From Streptomyces roseochromogenus subsp. oscitans DS 12.976 (GTDB taxonomy: Bacteria; Actinomycetota; Actinomycetes; Streptomycetales; Streptomycetaceae), in NCBI RefSeq assembly GCF_000497445.1, contig NZ_CM002285.1, forward strand, positions 1,800,841 through 1,864,840: DNA of 64,000 nt, given 5' to 3'. A program made the position numbers and the translations under genes. The notes under the pieces are model-generated. The model did not search any database, had not been told where the DNA came from, and saw nothing but the letters and a program-made list of their open reading frames with translations. This document shows, one piece after another, positions 25,628 through 34,661 of this stretch. Within the stretch, counting starts at the first letter, position 1; each line of letters opens with the position of its first letter.

Positions 25628-26506
25628 TCAGTCCTGCGGCCTGCTGATGGTCAGTTCGAAGTCGGCTCCCACGGTCAGCGGAGCCTTCAGATCCCACTCG
25701 CCGCGGTCCGCGAGCTCCTGCAGAGCCTGCGACCGGTCGACCGCCTGCGGCCAGTCGTTCTCGCGGCCGGCAGTGCAGGGTTGCTTCATGTGCTGCCTGC
25801 GGACGGTGTTGAACCGGGCCAGCCACGTCGCCTCGTTCACACCGGAGGCCGGGTTGCCCCCGAGCAACTTGTCGGTCTCGTGGGCGATCTTCAGCATGCC
25901 GTCGCAGTCGTCGGAAGTCTGGCCCATCATCAGGGCGGTGTCGTAGAGGTTCTCCAGACCCAGCTCGCTCTTCACCCCCTCTCGCGCGCCCAGCTGCATG
26001 GCAGGGGCGAGGTACGTGTCGTGTCCCACCTGGATCTGCAGCCTCCGGAAGGCCGGATCCAGGGCGGCCTTCTTCCAGTCGCGCACGAACGCCTCGCCCA
26101 GCGCGCTGGTGTCGTCACTTCCCGAGTCGGCCAGTCGCTGAAGGACGGCGGTGTACTGCGCGAGCACGTTGTGTGGTGCGATGGCGTTGTACCTCTTGAC
26201 CAGCCCGAGCATGTCGCCACTCTGGCTGCAGAACCCGATCCACCCCGCCGTGTAGCCACAGCCGTCGTGCAGATCGGTGATGTAGGCGTACCGCGGAACG
26301 GTGGCACCGTTTTCGAACACCGCGGTGATGTCATCCATCATCAGGATTGCCGCAGGCCCCGCCGCGGGCGTCGCCGGAGCACCGGCCGTACCGCCGGCCT
26401 GACCGGCCCTGTCAGCCTTACCTGCCGTACCGGACGTGCAGCCACCCACGGTGAGCACGGCGCCGAGGACGACGAACAGGGTGCGACGTATCCCGGTCAA
26501 CTCCAC
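25628..26506 (-). CDS. GH46 chitosanase, predicted lipoprotein
   Basis: GTG 26504-26506 (GGAG 6 nt upstream) gives 292 residues and a lipobox TVGGC (Cys23), so the enzyme is probably membrane-anchored outside. GH46 signatures follow: the general-acid segment VFENG with Glu65, then AYITDLHDGCGYTAGWIGFC with Asp81. The Glu-to-Asp spacing of 16 equals that of ENSTPELQ-type chitosanases. Family members hydrolyse beta-1,4-glucosamine polymers. The usual DGRGYT/DGRGIT Arg is Cys83 here. C-terminal LKAPLTVGADFELTISRP ends the fold. It lies 114 bp upstream of the membrane-protein/GT2 pair in the same direction, hinting at turnover of the polymer made by them. Confidence 0.8.
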   Translation of the reverse strand: MELTGIRRTLFVVLGAVLTVGGCTSGTAGKADRAGQAGGTAGAPATPAAGPAAILMMDDITAVFENGATVPRYAYITDLHDGCGYTAGWIGFCSQSGDMLGLVKRYNAIAPHNVLAQYTAVLQRLADSGSDDTSALGEAFVRDWKKAALDPAFRRLQIQVGHDTYLAPAMQLGAREGVKSELGLENLYDTALMMGQTSDDCDGMLKIAHETDKLLGGNPASGVNEATWLARFNTVRRQHMKQPCTAGRENDWPQAVDRSQALQELADRGEWDLKAPLTVGADFELTISRPQD

Positions 26507-26894
26507 GAACCGCTCCGGCCTGCTCCTTGCTGACTGCACCGTCTCACTGAAGAGCCTCCTGCTCGCAGAGAAACCGCGAGCAGGCGGCTTGATCAATTAC
26601 CGCTCACTTCTCGCCCTGGGTCTTGACCTGGATCTTAGCGTGCTGGGTTTTACTGGTCAGGGTGTTGGGCGCGTGCGCCGGAGAGGTCGACGTCGGCTGC
26701 TGTCGAGCGGCTTCGGACGGACCAGGGACGGCCCGGCCCTGCCCCTGGGGTTCGACGGCGGGCACTCTCCGTGCGGCTCATTTGAGCCTAAGCCGACGAC
26801 AGACAGTTGTGACGGTGGCTTGAGTTGGCGGACGAGGTACGTGGCCCCGACGGGGCGGGCAGGACGGACGGTTCGGTGCGGCGCGGCGCGGTTG
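26507..26894. other. Gene-free stretch
   Basis: No gene is supported between the chitosanase start and the LLM oxidoreductase stop. The first part (to about 26600) probably holds the chitosanase promoter; boxes cannot be assigned by eye. Confidence 0.35.
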
Positions 26895-27881
26895 TCACGG
26901 TGCTTTCGTGGCCTCGCAGTGCTTCTTGATGAGGTCGTAGGAGCGCACGCGGGCGTCAAGGTCGTAGACAGGTGTGGTCAGCATGAGTTCGTCTGCTCCG
27001 GTATCGGCGGCCAGCTGCGCGAGCCGGCGTACGACGGTCTCGGGCGTCCCGCACGCCTGTTGTGCACGGAAACCGGCAAGCGCCTGCCGCTCCTGTGCCG
27101 TGAAGGGATGGGTGGCGGCGTCCGCGGGTGTGGGGAAGGGAATCTCGCTCAGACCTTTGAGCAGCCCGGCCTTGACGACGTCCATGGGCCCGGCTCGCCA
27201 CGCCGCTTCCTGCTCCGTCTCAGCGCATATCGCCTCCACGCACACCAGAACCCGGGGCTGCTCGCACCAGCGGGACGGGATGAACTCCGCACGGTAGCGC
27301 TCCAGCACTGTGAAGGTGTTGTCGGGCCGGATGTGGTGTGCGACGGCGATCGGCAGGCCGAGTCGCGCGGCGAGGGCGGCACCTGCGGTACTGGAGCACA
27401 GCAGCCATGGCTCCGGCAGCGGGCCGAGTGCCACTTCGTCGACCAGAAAGGTCAGGATCGCAGCGACGTCGTCGTGGTACTGCGCGTCCGTCGCCGGTCC
27501 GGCTCCGCGGCGCAATTCCCGCGCGGTGGCCTCGTCGAAGGTGCCGGGGCCGCGGCCGATACCCAGGTCGATGCGGTCCGCGTGCAACGCGGCCAGTGTT
27601 CCGAACTGCTCCGCCAGCATGATGGGCGCATGGTTGGGCGCCAGTACTCCGCCCGACCCGAGCCGGATGGCTGAGGTCGAGGCCGCCGCATGAGCGATCA
27701 GCACCACGGGTGGGAACGCGCCGATCGCGGGCGAATGGTGGTGCTCGGCGTACCAGATCCGGTGATACCCCAGTAGTTCGAGCTTGCGAGCGAAGGTGGC
27801 GGTGTCACGCAGGGTCTCCACGCCACGGGTCCCTGATTCGACCACCGCGACTTCCAGCGCTGAAATCGGCACATCGATCAT
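26895..27881 (-). CDS. LLM-class flavin-dependent oxidoreductase (MsnO8-type)
   Basis: ATG 27879-27881 gives 328 residues beginning MIDVPISALEVAVVESG, the usual start of MsnO8-like luciferase-family monooxygenases; the longer frame adds 18 poor residues. Key elements are YHRIWYAEHHHSPAIG, IRLGSGGVLAPNHAPIMLAEQFGTLAALH, RIDLGIGRGPG and, near the end, LAQLAADTGADELMLTTPVYD. These form the TIM barrel that uses reduced FMN supplied by a separate reductase. The substrate is unknown. A decayed 84-bp piece of a near-identical gene occurs at 3446-3529. No partner reductase is adjacent. Confidence 0.8.
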   Translation of the reverse strand: MIDVPISALEVAVVESGTRGVETLRDTATFARKLELLGYHRIWYAEHHHSPAIGAFPPVVLIAHAAASTSAIRLGSGGVLAPNHAPIMLAEQFGTLAALHADRIDLGIGRGPGTFDEATARELRRGAGPATDAQYHDDVAAILTFLVDEVALGPLPEPWLLCSSTAGAALAARLGLPIAVAHHIRPDNTFTVLERYRAEFIPSRWCEQPRVLVCVEAICAETEQEAAWRAGPMDVVKAGLLKGLSEIPFPTPADAATHPFTAQERQALAGFRAQQACGTPETVVRRLAQLAADTGADELMLTTPVYDLDARVRSYDLIKKHCEATKAP

Positions 27882-28215
27882 GCCGTCAGCATAGGGATCG
27901 GTGTGCGCCTCAGGTGCGGCGGTCCCCACCGCCACGGTGCTCGGGCCGGTGGGTGAGGTCCGTGCGCCAGTCGCCTCCGGTTGCCTCCGGTCCGCGATCG
28001 CCAGACCGGTCGACCGCGTCAGTCGCTACGTCCGCCTCGTCCCACTGCCCGACAGGCACGGCGCCGAAGCCGTCCGTGGACCACGTGTGCTTGAAATCGG
28101 GCGGGGTTGCGCCTCATGCGGCTGACGGCCTGGAGGGTGCGGACAGAGCGGACGCCGTTCAGGTGGTCGAGCGCCTGGTGCCAGGGCGCGTACGCATGCT
28201 CGATGCGGACGCGCT
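27882..28215 (-). other. Intergenic region with a possible transposase scrap
   Basis: On the minus strand around 28085-28240 a frame reads VAVKRVRIEHAYAPWHQ and GVRSVRTLQAVSRM. This vaguely resembles the K-R-x-R-x-E-H end of IS5/IS4 transposases; it overlaps the very end of the SARP gene. Nothing else is seen. Confidence 0.25.
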
Positions 28216-31149
28216 TCACGGCGACGATGGTCGCGCTGGAGTATTCGTCTGGTTCATTTCGCCGATCATCTGCCACAGCCGCAGCGCCCGGCTTCGGTGT
28301 TGGTGCGCCATGTGGTGGAGGCCGGCGGCGGCGTCCAGGTCGCCGATCAGTTGCCAGCATGTGGCCTCGTCCTGGCGGTCGCCGTGCCGGTGGAACAGGC
28401 CCGCCGCGCGCTCCAACGCCGGGCTCGCCTGGTCCCGGTCGTCTTGACCGGCGTGCACGCGGCCGACTTCCAGCAGCGTGTACGCGGCGCACCGCTCGTC
28501 GGCCAGTTTCTCGAAGGTGGCCAGCGCCTGCCCCAGGCAGCGCAGCGCCTCGTCCGGATCACCGCGCCGATCGTGCAACCGGCTGAACCGCCTCAGCACG
28601 ACGGCCACGCGGTGCTCGTCGTCAAGCTCTCTGGCCAGGCGCAGGGCTCCGGTGAACCAGGACTCCGCCTCTTCGAGTTGACCTTGCATGAGTCGCATCA
28701 CGGCCATGGAGCAGGACAGCTGCGCTTCGATGTGCCGGTCGCCTTCGCCGACCGCGATGGCCAGCGCTTGCTCCACACGTTCGAGCGCTTCGTCGTCACG
28801 GCCCTGCACCCGGCTGACCGTACTGAGCGTCGCCACCGACAACGCCTCGCCGAGCTTGTCCCCACCGTCCCGGCACAGCTCGATGGAGGACTCCAGGGCG
28901 CGGGTGGCTCGGTCGAATTCGTCTTGGTAGATGTGCAGCTGGCCAAGTCCGCGTAGCAGCACCGACGCCCCGCGCACGTTGCCGGCGGCCTCGGCCGCGC
29001 CCAACGCGAGCCGGTGCCCGTGCTGCCAGTCCTGATACAGACACCGGTGGTCGTAGTAGGTCGCCGTGCCGGCCGCCAGCTCCCAGGCCAACTCGTCCAG
29101 GCCCCAGTCCACGGCCAGTTTCACGGCGCCGAGCAGGTTGTCGCGTTCCGCGTCGAACCAGCCGAACGGATCGGCCATGAGCCGGTCCACGACCGCATCG
29201 GGCAGCGATCGGCGCGGTGCCGAACCGGGCGCAGCGGCCAGCAGTCCGCCCGGCAGCCGGTCGGTGCCGCGCCTGACCAGATCGAGCCAGACGGAGAGCA
29301 CCCGGACGATCGCGTCCCGCTTGTCCGCCGTCGGCAGCGGGGCGGCGATCTCCATGGCACAGGTCCTGATCAGGTCGTGCAGCCGGTAGCGCGGCTGGCC
29401 GATGGCGTCGGTGGCGGTCAGCCGCACCAGGCTGGCGTCGACGAGGGTGTCCAGCACTTCTTCCCCGTCCGAGCGGTCCAGCAGCGGGCCGACCACCCAG
29501 CCGGGCAGGGTGTAGGCGCCGAGCAGACCCAGCAGGCTCAGCGCGCGCACCGCGTCGGCCGGCAGCAGCCGCAGGCTCAGATCGACGCTGGCGCGCACGC
29601 TGAGATCCCCGATCCTCAGCTCGGCCAGCCGCCGGGACTCGTCCTCGATCCGTTCCCGCAGCACCCGCAGCGACCAGGCCGGGCGGCCGGTGAGCTTGGC
29701 GCTGGCGATCCGGATCGCCAGCGGCAGGTTGCCGCAGCAGTCGAGGATCGCGTCGGCCTCCGCCGGTTCCCGCTCGACCCGCCGTCGCCCGATGATGCCC
29801 GTGAACAACTCCCGTGCCTCTGCCGGGCTCAGCACGTCCAGGTCGATGTGCCGGGCGCCGGGAAGTTGCGTCAGCAGAGTGCGGCTGGTGATCAACACGG
29901 CACAACCGTCGGCCCCGGGCAACAACGGCAGCACTTGATCGGCGTGACCGGCATCGTCCAGCACCACCAGCATCTGGCGGTCCGCCAGCAACGAACGGTA
30001 GAGCGCGGCCCGTTCGGACAGGCCGTTCGGGATCGCGCTGCCGGCGATCGACAGTGCACGCAGCGCTTCGGCCAGCATCAGAGCCGGGTCCCGCGGCTCG
30101 TCCGATGTCCCGGCGAGGTTGAGGTAGAGCTGGCCGTCGGGGAAGAGTGCGCTCGCCAGCCGCGCGGCGTGCGTCACCAGACAGGACTTGCCGACACCTG
30201 GACCGCCCACGATGACGGCCACCGGAGCCCGGTTCGGCGCCGACACGTCGAGTAATCGGGCGACCTCGGCCAGCGCGTCGGCTCGGCCCACGAAGTCGGG
30301 GACATCGAACGGCAGTTGGCGCACCGGCATCGCCATTGCCGGCCCCGGGGCCGCCGGGGCGGGGCTCTCCGGTGGCGTGGCCGAGGGGCCATTTGCTGGG
30401 ATCGTAGCCGCCAGGGCGGGATCTGCGGTCAGGATGCGCTGATGCAGCGCCTGCAGCGGCGGGGTGGGGTCGACACCGAGTTCGTCGGCCAGTGTCCGGC
30501 GCAGCCGCTCGTACACCTGCAGCGCCTCGCCTTGTCTTCGGCACCGGTAGAGGGCGACCATCAGGTGTTCGGCGACCTGCTCGTCGTAGGGGTGCTCGCG
30601 GAGCAGAGCGGTCAGTTCATCGATGACCTCTCGATGACGCCCCAGGTCGAGTTCGATGGCCAGGCACTGTTTGTGCGTGGCCGCGCGTTTCTCGTTCAGC
30701 CGTGCCGCATCGATCTCCAGGGCTTGGCTGGGGGTGTCGGCCAGGGCGTTTCCGCGCCAGCAAGCGAGCGCCCGCCGCAGCGCGACTGCCGTCTCGAACG
30801 GGGTCGTGTGCTGTTCGGCGAGGTGTCGCTGGTGGTCGAACTCCAGCAGGTCGAGCTGATCTTGAGCCAGGTGGATCTCGTAGCCGCCGCGCCGCGTGCT
30901 GATCAGCGTGCCGGGTGCTCCGCGGGCGACGAGGTTACGGCGCAGCCCGGAGACAGCGTCCTGGACCTGGCGGACCGCGGTGGCGGGCGCGTTCGTGTCC
31001 CACATCACGGCGACGAGCCGTTCCATGGCGACGATGTTGTTGGCGTCGATCAGAAGTGCTGCCAGCATCTTGGCCTGCCGCGGCCCGTTCAACGGGACCG
31101 TGCGTCCGGCGATCTGGGCGTGTAACGGCCCCAGTAAGCCGAATCTCAT
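28216..31149 (-). CDS. SARP/AfsR-family transcriptional regulator (977 aa)
   Basis: The N-terminus MRFGLLGPLHAQIAGR and PLNGPRQAKMLAALLID begin an OmpR-like winged-helix DNA-binding domain (about 1-95). A bacterial transcriptional activation domain follows (about 100-245, YDEQVAEHLMVALYRCRRQGEALQVYERLR). An NB-ARC ATPase comes next: Walker A GGPGVGKS near 313-320, MLVVLDDAGHADQVLPLLPG as Walker B, then LDVLSPAEARELF and GNLPLAIRIAS. The C-terminal third carries tetratricopeptide-like repeats. This is the full AfsR architecture; such proteins activate antibiotic or secreted-product genes and are tuned by nucleotide binding. It is divergent from a small secreted protein gene, with possible SARP binding repeats between. 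Its target is unknown. Confidence 0.85.
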   Translation of the reverse strand: MRFGLLGPLHAQIAGRTVPLNGPRQAKMLAALLIDANNIVAMERLVAVMWDTNAPATAVRQVQDAVSGLRRNLVARGAPGTLISTRRGGYEIHLAQDQLDLLEFDHQRHLAEQHTTPFETAVALRRALACWRGNALADTPSQALEIDAARLNEKRAATHKQCLAIELDLGRHREVIDELTALLREHPYDEQVAEHLMVALYRCRRQGEALQVYERLRRTLADELGVDPTPPLQALHQRILTADPALAATIPANGPSATPPESPAPAAPGPAMAMPVRQLPFDVPDFVGRADALAEVARLLDVSAPNRAPVAVIVGGPGVGKSCLVTHAARLASALFPDGQLYLNLAGTSDEPRDPALMLAEALRALSIAGSAIPNGLSERAALYRSLLADRQMLVVLDDAGHADQVLPLLPGADGCAVLITSRTLLTQLPGARHIDLDVLSPAEARELFTGIIGRRRVEREPAEADAILDCCGNLPLAIRIASAKLTGRPAWSLRVLRERIEDESRRLAELRIGDLSVRASVDLSLRLLPADAVRALSLLGLLGAYTLPGWVVGPLLDRSDGEEVLDTLVDASLVRLTATDAIGQPRYRLHDLIRTCAMEIAAPLPTADKRDAIVRVLSVWLDLVRRGTDRLPGGLLAAAPGSAPRRSLPDAVVDRLMADPFGWFDAERDNLLGAVKLAVDWGLDELAWELAAGTATYYDHRCLYQDWQHGHRLALGAAEAAGNVRGASVLLRGLGQLHIYQDEFDRATRALESSIELCRDGGDKLGEALSVATLSTVSRVQGRDDEALERVEQALAIAVGEGDRHIEAQLSCSMAVMRLMQGQLEEAESWFTGALRLARELDDEHRVAVVLRRFSRLHDRRGDPDEALRCLGQALATFEKLADERCAAYTLLEVGRVHAGQDDRDQASPALERAAGLFHRHGDRQDEATCWQLIGDLDAAAGLHHMAHQHRSRALRLWQMIGEMNQTNTPARPSSP

Positions 31150-31321
31150 GCTCCCCCTGGTACGTGACGATGAGCGCCGTTCCCCCTGGTCGACCTCGCA
31201 CTAGGACGAATCTAGGACGGCCGACGGATCTGTGTCCATAGCGTCTCCGCAGCACGGCTCGCCGAGGACGCCTGGGCAGGCGATGGGTGCGGAGGGTGCC
31301 TTCGCCCGGTGCCGCACACGC

Positions 31322-31374
31322 ACCGCCGCACAGTCCACGCGCACCGCCGCACGGCTCCATACGTACCGCCGCAC
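31322..31374 (+). promoter_or_regulatory. Three direct repeats ACCGCCGCAC at 21-22 bp spacing
   Basis: ACCGCCGCAC occurs at 31322-31331, 31343-31352 and 31365-31374, about two helical turns apart, in the divergent region between the SARP gene and the secreted-protein gene (ATG 31417). SARP proteins bind phased direct repeats near the -10 box, so these are candidate operator sites. The link is inferred from layout. Confidence 0.5.
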
Positions 31375-31416
31375 CACTTCCGATCGGCAAAACGACAGAA
31401 GGAGCACTGATCAACC

Positions 31417-31818
31417 ATGCTTCGCAACTGGAAGGCCTTCGGCGCACTGGCAGTCGCAGGTTGCTGCGCCACGATCGGCCTCACCACGGGCACCGCTGAG
31501 GCGCAGACGCAAATAAAGACCAGCAACGTCACGGAACTCGGTTCGTACAACGACAACGGAAGAACCGGCAACTACCAGTTCGTGGCGAACAATTGGGACA
31601 GCCGCTACCAGCGCTACCAGCAGTCGCTCGTCTGGGTGTCCGGGCAGGACGGCGGCAAGGACATGGCCCACTGCCTACGGGGCAACGGCGGGGCAAACTG
31701 GTACGAATCCTCGATCGTCGCGCGCAACGGTACGAACTCCTCGCACTACGACTGCACCAACAACGGCACCTACAACCAGGGGTTCGACCAGGTGGGCGTC
31801 GACCTGAGCAACTGGTGA
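31417..31818 (+). CDS. Small secreted protein of unknown function
   Basis: The 133-residue protein has a signal peptide (MLRNWKAFGALAVAGCCATIGL, cleavage after TAEA). The mature ~105 residues are rich in Asn, Tyr, Gln, Gly and Ser (YNDNGRTGNYQFVANNWD, DSRYQRYQQSLVW) with two cysteines (MAHCLRG, HYDCTNN) likely joined as one disulfide. AGAAGGAGC lies about 11 nt before the ATG. I recognise no family. The composition suggests a small beta-rich extracellular protein. It is divergent from the SARP regulator and may be its target; the next gene, another exported protein, starts 87 bp downstream. Confidence 0.65.
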   Translation: MLRNWKAFGALAVAGCCATIGLTTGTAEAQTQIKTSNVTELGSYNDNGRTGNYQFVANNWDSRYQRYQQSLVWVSGQDGGKDMAHCLRGNGGANWYESSIVARNGTNSSHYDCTNNGTYNQGFDQVGVDLSNW

Positions 31819-31904
31819 CAGGTGCCTGAGCAGGCAGCGGACGCCCTGGTGTGCCCCGTTCGGAGCGCACCAGGGCACACCAGTCGAAGGAGGAGGCCCG
31901 GACG

Positions 31905-32747
31905 ATGCTGGGCAGACACAAGACCCTTGCGGTCGCGCTGGCCGTGATCATTGCCGCGATGGTCGCGGCGGGGTTCGCGCATTTCCCGTCCGACGACGGC
32001 CAGACGGCCCGGGCGACGGCCAACACCCGCCGTTTCGTGCTGGTCCTGGCAGGTGCTTCCGGCCAGTCGGAGTCGGAAGAATTCGACCTTGAGGTTGCCG
32101 CTCGCACGGAGGCCCTGACATCCACATGCATGAAGTCGCACGGCTTCCAGTACCTGCCCAAGAACCCGCACAGCGTGGTTGATGTCGAGGACGCATCAGA
32201 CTTTTCGAGCCTCGACTACGCGCGCAAGCACGGGTTCGGAATATCGGTGTTTCCCCACTTCGCCCCTGAGGCCAAGGCAGCCAAGAGCTACCTGAAGACC
32301 CTTTCCGCTGCTTCCCTCAAGGCTTACGATGCGGCTCTTCCCGGATGCGTCGACAGCTCACAGCGTACGACTGAAAAGGAATACGGCATCCCGGAGGCGA
32401 ACTCCGAGTGGGCTCGGGTGGACGGTGAGGTGCAACACGACAGACGTTACCAATCGGCACTTGAGACGTGGAGATCCTGTGCGGCGGCGGCCGGTCATCC
32501 GGCGCAATCCCGTCTCGCGCTCATCACGAACCTGCGCAAGGAATACACGTCCGTAATGGCCGGCATTCAGAGTGGGGACCGAGTGCTGCCCCAGGACCAA
32601 TTGGCGGCGCTGGCCGCTCAGAATCCTTCGTGGCGGAAGTTCCATCAATCGGAACTCTATGCCGCCGTGGCGACATTTCCCTGCTCGCAAGCCACCGATC
32701 GGACATATGTGTCTATATTCCTCCAGTACCTGAACCGGAACAGTTGA
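31905..32747 (+). CDS. Membrane-anchored hypothetical protein
   Basis: ATG 31905 with GGAGGAGG 9 nt upstream gives 280 residues. The N-terminus MLGRHKTLAVALAVIIAAMVAAGFAHF is a signal anchor. The extracellular part contains four cysteines in local motifs common to Streptomyces exported proteins of unknown function (STCMKSHGFQYLP, PGCVDSSQR, WRSCAAAAGH, TFPCSQAT) and is otherwise helical and charged. It follows the small secreted protein gene in the same direction, so the two may share a transcript. No catalytic motif is seen. Confidence 0.7.
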   Translation: MLGRHKTLAVALAVIIAAMVAAGFAHFPSDDGQTARATANTRRFVLVLAGASGQSESEEFDLEVAARTEALTSTCMKSHGFQYLPKNPHSVVDVEDASDFSSLDYARKHGFGISVFPHFAPEAKAAKSYLKTLSAASLKAYDAALPGCVDSSQRTTEKEYGIPEANSEWARVDGEVQHDRRYQSALETWRSCAAAAGHPAQSRLALITNLRKEYTSVMAGIQSGDRVLPQDQLAALAAQNPSWRKFHQSELYAAVATFPCSQATDRTYVSIFLQYLNRNS

Positions 32748-32822
32748 GGGCGGTGCGCCAGAGGGAGCCGCCGACGGCACGGCCCGACGGCCCGAGAGGC
32801 GGACGGGTCCCACCCGCGTGTG

Positions 32823-33345
32823 CAGGTGTCGGGCGGTGGCAGCCGGGTCGCCTCGCAGGCCAGCGGGGTCTTGCCGGCGGAGGCAGCTCGCCGTACGGGC
32901 CTGGCCGCCGGGTTGTCGGCAGCGCTCGCGCCCTGGCGCAAGCCCAGAGCGGTGCACGATCCCGGCAAGGTCCTGCCGGACATCGCACTCGCCGTGGCTC
33001 TGGGCGGCGACCGCCTGGCCGGCACCGGCCTTCTGCGGGCCGAGCCCGCGGTCTTCGGACCGGTGGCGCCCGACCCGACCGCCGCCCGCCTCCCGCCTCG
33101 TCGACACTCCGGCCACAGCCGGTCCGCGCGCGCTCACGGCCATACAACGGGGTGGAGCGAAGTCCGATACTAAGTCCGGGAGTTGGCTGACCGGGCGGTC
33201 GCGGACGCGGGCGGCGAGGTGGTCGTGGACATCGACAAGGTCCTGGTCCTGGCGCACCCCGAGAAGGAGGACGCGGCCGCGACCTGGCAGAAGACCTTCA
33301 ACCACCACTCGCTGTTCGCGTTCGTCGACCACAGCCCGGGCGGGG
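32823..33345 (+). pseudogene. IS1380-family transposase, fragmented
   Basis: An N-terminal piece (GLAAGLSAALAPWRKPRAVHD, PGKVLPDIALAVALGGDRLAG, RAEPAVFGPVAPDPTAARL) lines up with the start of IS1380 transposases. After a gap a second piece (LADRAVADAGGEVVVDIDKVL, HPEKEDAAATWQKTFNHH) covers the first catalytic region. The remaining two thirds are missing. It joins a phosphomannomutase fragment directly at about 33350. Confidence 0.65.
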
Positions 33346-33363
33346 CCGCTGCGGCCCCCCGTG

Positions 33364-33680
33364 GCGGCCCGGCGCACCTTCGCCAACCACGAGGCCAACC
33401 CGCTCGACCCGGCCAACCTCGTGGACCTGCAGAAGCGGGTACCGACCGAGGGCGCCGACCTCGGCATCGCCTTCGACGAGGACGCCGACCGCTGCTTCGT
33501 CGTGGACGAGCACGGTGACCCGGTCTCCCCGTCCGCGGTCACCGCCCTGGTCGCCGCGCGCGAACTCGCCCGCAACGGCGGCGAGGGCACGATCATCCAC
33601 AACCTGATCACATCCCGTACGGTCCCGGAGGTCGTGCAGGAGAACGGCGGCACCCCGGTCCGCACCCTGACTGGCCGTGA
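33364..33680 (+). pseudogene. Phosphomannomutase/phosphoglucomutase fragment
   Basis: The frame reads FANHEANPLDPANLVDLQKR, TEGADLGIAFDEDADRCFVVDEHGDPV and NGGEGTIIHNLITSRTVPEVV. It carries the metal-binding loop D-x-D-x-D-R (FDEDADR) of domain 2 of alpha-D-phosphohexomutases. The phosphoserine domain 1 and domains 3-4 are gone. After about 33680 another short frame (PGEIRAARPLLEQLAIQEHTP) belongs to something else that I cannot name. Confidence 0.7.
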
Positions 33681-33787
33681 TGCCCGGGGAAATTCGTGCC
33701 GCGCGGCCCCTGCTGGAGCAACTCGCCATCCAGGAACACACGCCGGACGCGATCGCTGCGGCAATCGCGAAGCGCTTTCCGTGAGTT

Positions 33788-34648
33788 TCAGTCAGCCCAC
33801 ACACGGGCCAGGCACCGGTGGGCGCTCGGGTCGGGCGGGTCGGTGAACTCGGTGCGGCCGTGCAGCACGACGGTGTTGTCCAGCCAGAGAAGGTCTCCCG
33901 GCTGCAGGGAGATACGCAGGACCGTGCGCCGGTCGGACAGGATCTGGTCGACTGCGTCGAGGACCGCCCGCTCGTCGGGGGTCAGGGGGACACCGGCTTC
34001 GTGCTGGGCACGTTCGATCCCGCGCCTGTTGTAGTGCACGCGCAGGTCGGCGCCGTGCCACTGGAAGACGGGGCGGAGCCGGTCGAAACCGGTCCCCCGG
34101 CCGAAGTGGAAGTCCTGGTAGAGGCGGGGGAGAGCCCAGGGGTGCTCGGTGAGCAGTCTGTTGTGTACGGCATGGCCGCTGGCCAGGAGCGTCTCCCCGC
34201 CTTGTGCTGCCTGTCGCAGGCACAACAGCCCCAGCAGTCTTGGCGGATGGGGTGCCGGGGTCCGGTCGGTGTGCAGCGCCAGCGCGAGGTTCGTCTTGCT
34301 CAGTCCGGCGTTACCGGCCACGGTGACGAAGCCCCCGGAGTCCACCGGCCTCGGAGTGCCCAGCGCGGCGGCGAGTTGCCGGCACAGTGAGGCGCACTCC
34401 TGGTCGGTGCGGCCGGCTACGGGAAGGCCCCGGATCACGACGAACCCGCGGCCGTTGCGCACGCGGTGTGCGACACGCGTGGCCAGCGCCGCCCCGGGAG
34501 GTGCTCCAGTGGGTCCCGGGTCTGCTCCCCGGCCCGGGCTGTCCAGTGCGCGTGAGCAGGCGGGCGGTAAGTCGATCAGCCAGTCCGCCTCGCAGAGGGC
34601 GTGGCCGTGCCACGCCGTGAGTGCGTCGACGGGTGCGGGCTCGGGCAT
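33788..34648 (-). CDS. TauD/TfdA-family Fe(II)/2-oxoglutarate dioxygenase
   Basis: The 286-residue protein carries the facial triad: H126-x-D128 in LALHTDRTPAPHPP and the distal His (about 263) in TVVLHGRTEF, with a C-terminal Arg for 2-oxoglutarate in HRCLARVWAD. RGFVVIRGLPV and LGLLCLRQAAQGGETLLAS are typical of the taurine-dioxygenase fold. It probably hydroxylates a small molecule, plausibly an amine or amino-acid building block of the siderophore made by the adjacent synthetases. It starts 13 bp after the stop of the IucA/IucC gene in the same direction, so it is in that operon. Confidence 0.8.
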   Translation of the reverse strand: MPEPAPVDALTAWHGHALCEADWLIDLPPACSRALDSPGRGADPGPTGAPPGAALATRVAHRVRNGRGFVVIRGLPVAGRTDQECASLCRQLAAALGTPRPVDSGGFVTVAGNAGLSKTNLALALHTDRTPAPHPPRLLGLLCLRQAAQGGETLLASGHAVHNRLLTEHPWALPRLYQDFHFGRGTGFDRLRPVFQWHGADLRVHYNRRGIERAQHEAGVPLTPDERAVLDAVDQILSDRRTVLRISLQPGDLLWLDNTVVLHGRTEFTDPPDPSAHRCLARVWAD

Positions 34649-34661
34649 CGTGCCTCCTTCT

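Noticed and set aside
31322..31374. CRISPR-like short repeats
   Set aside because: Three 10-bp repeats with 11-12 bp gaps are far too short; better explained as regulator binding sites.
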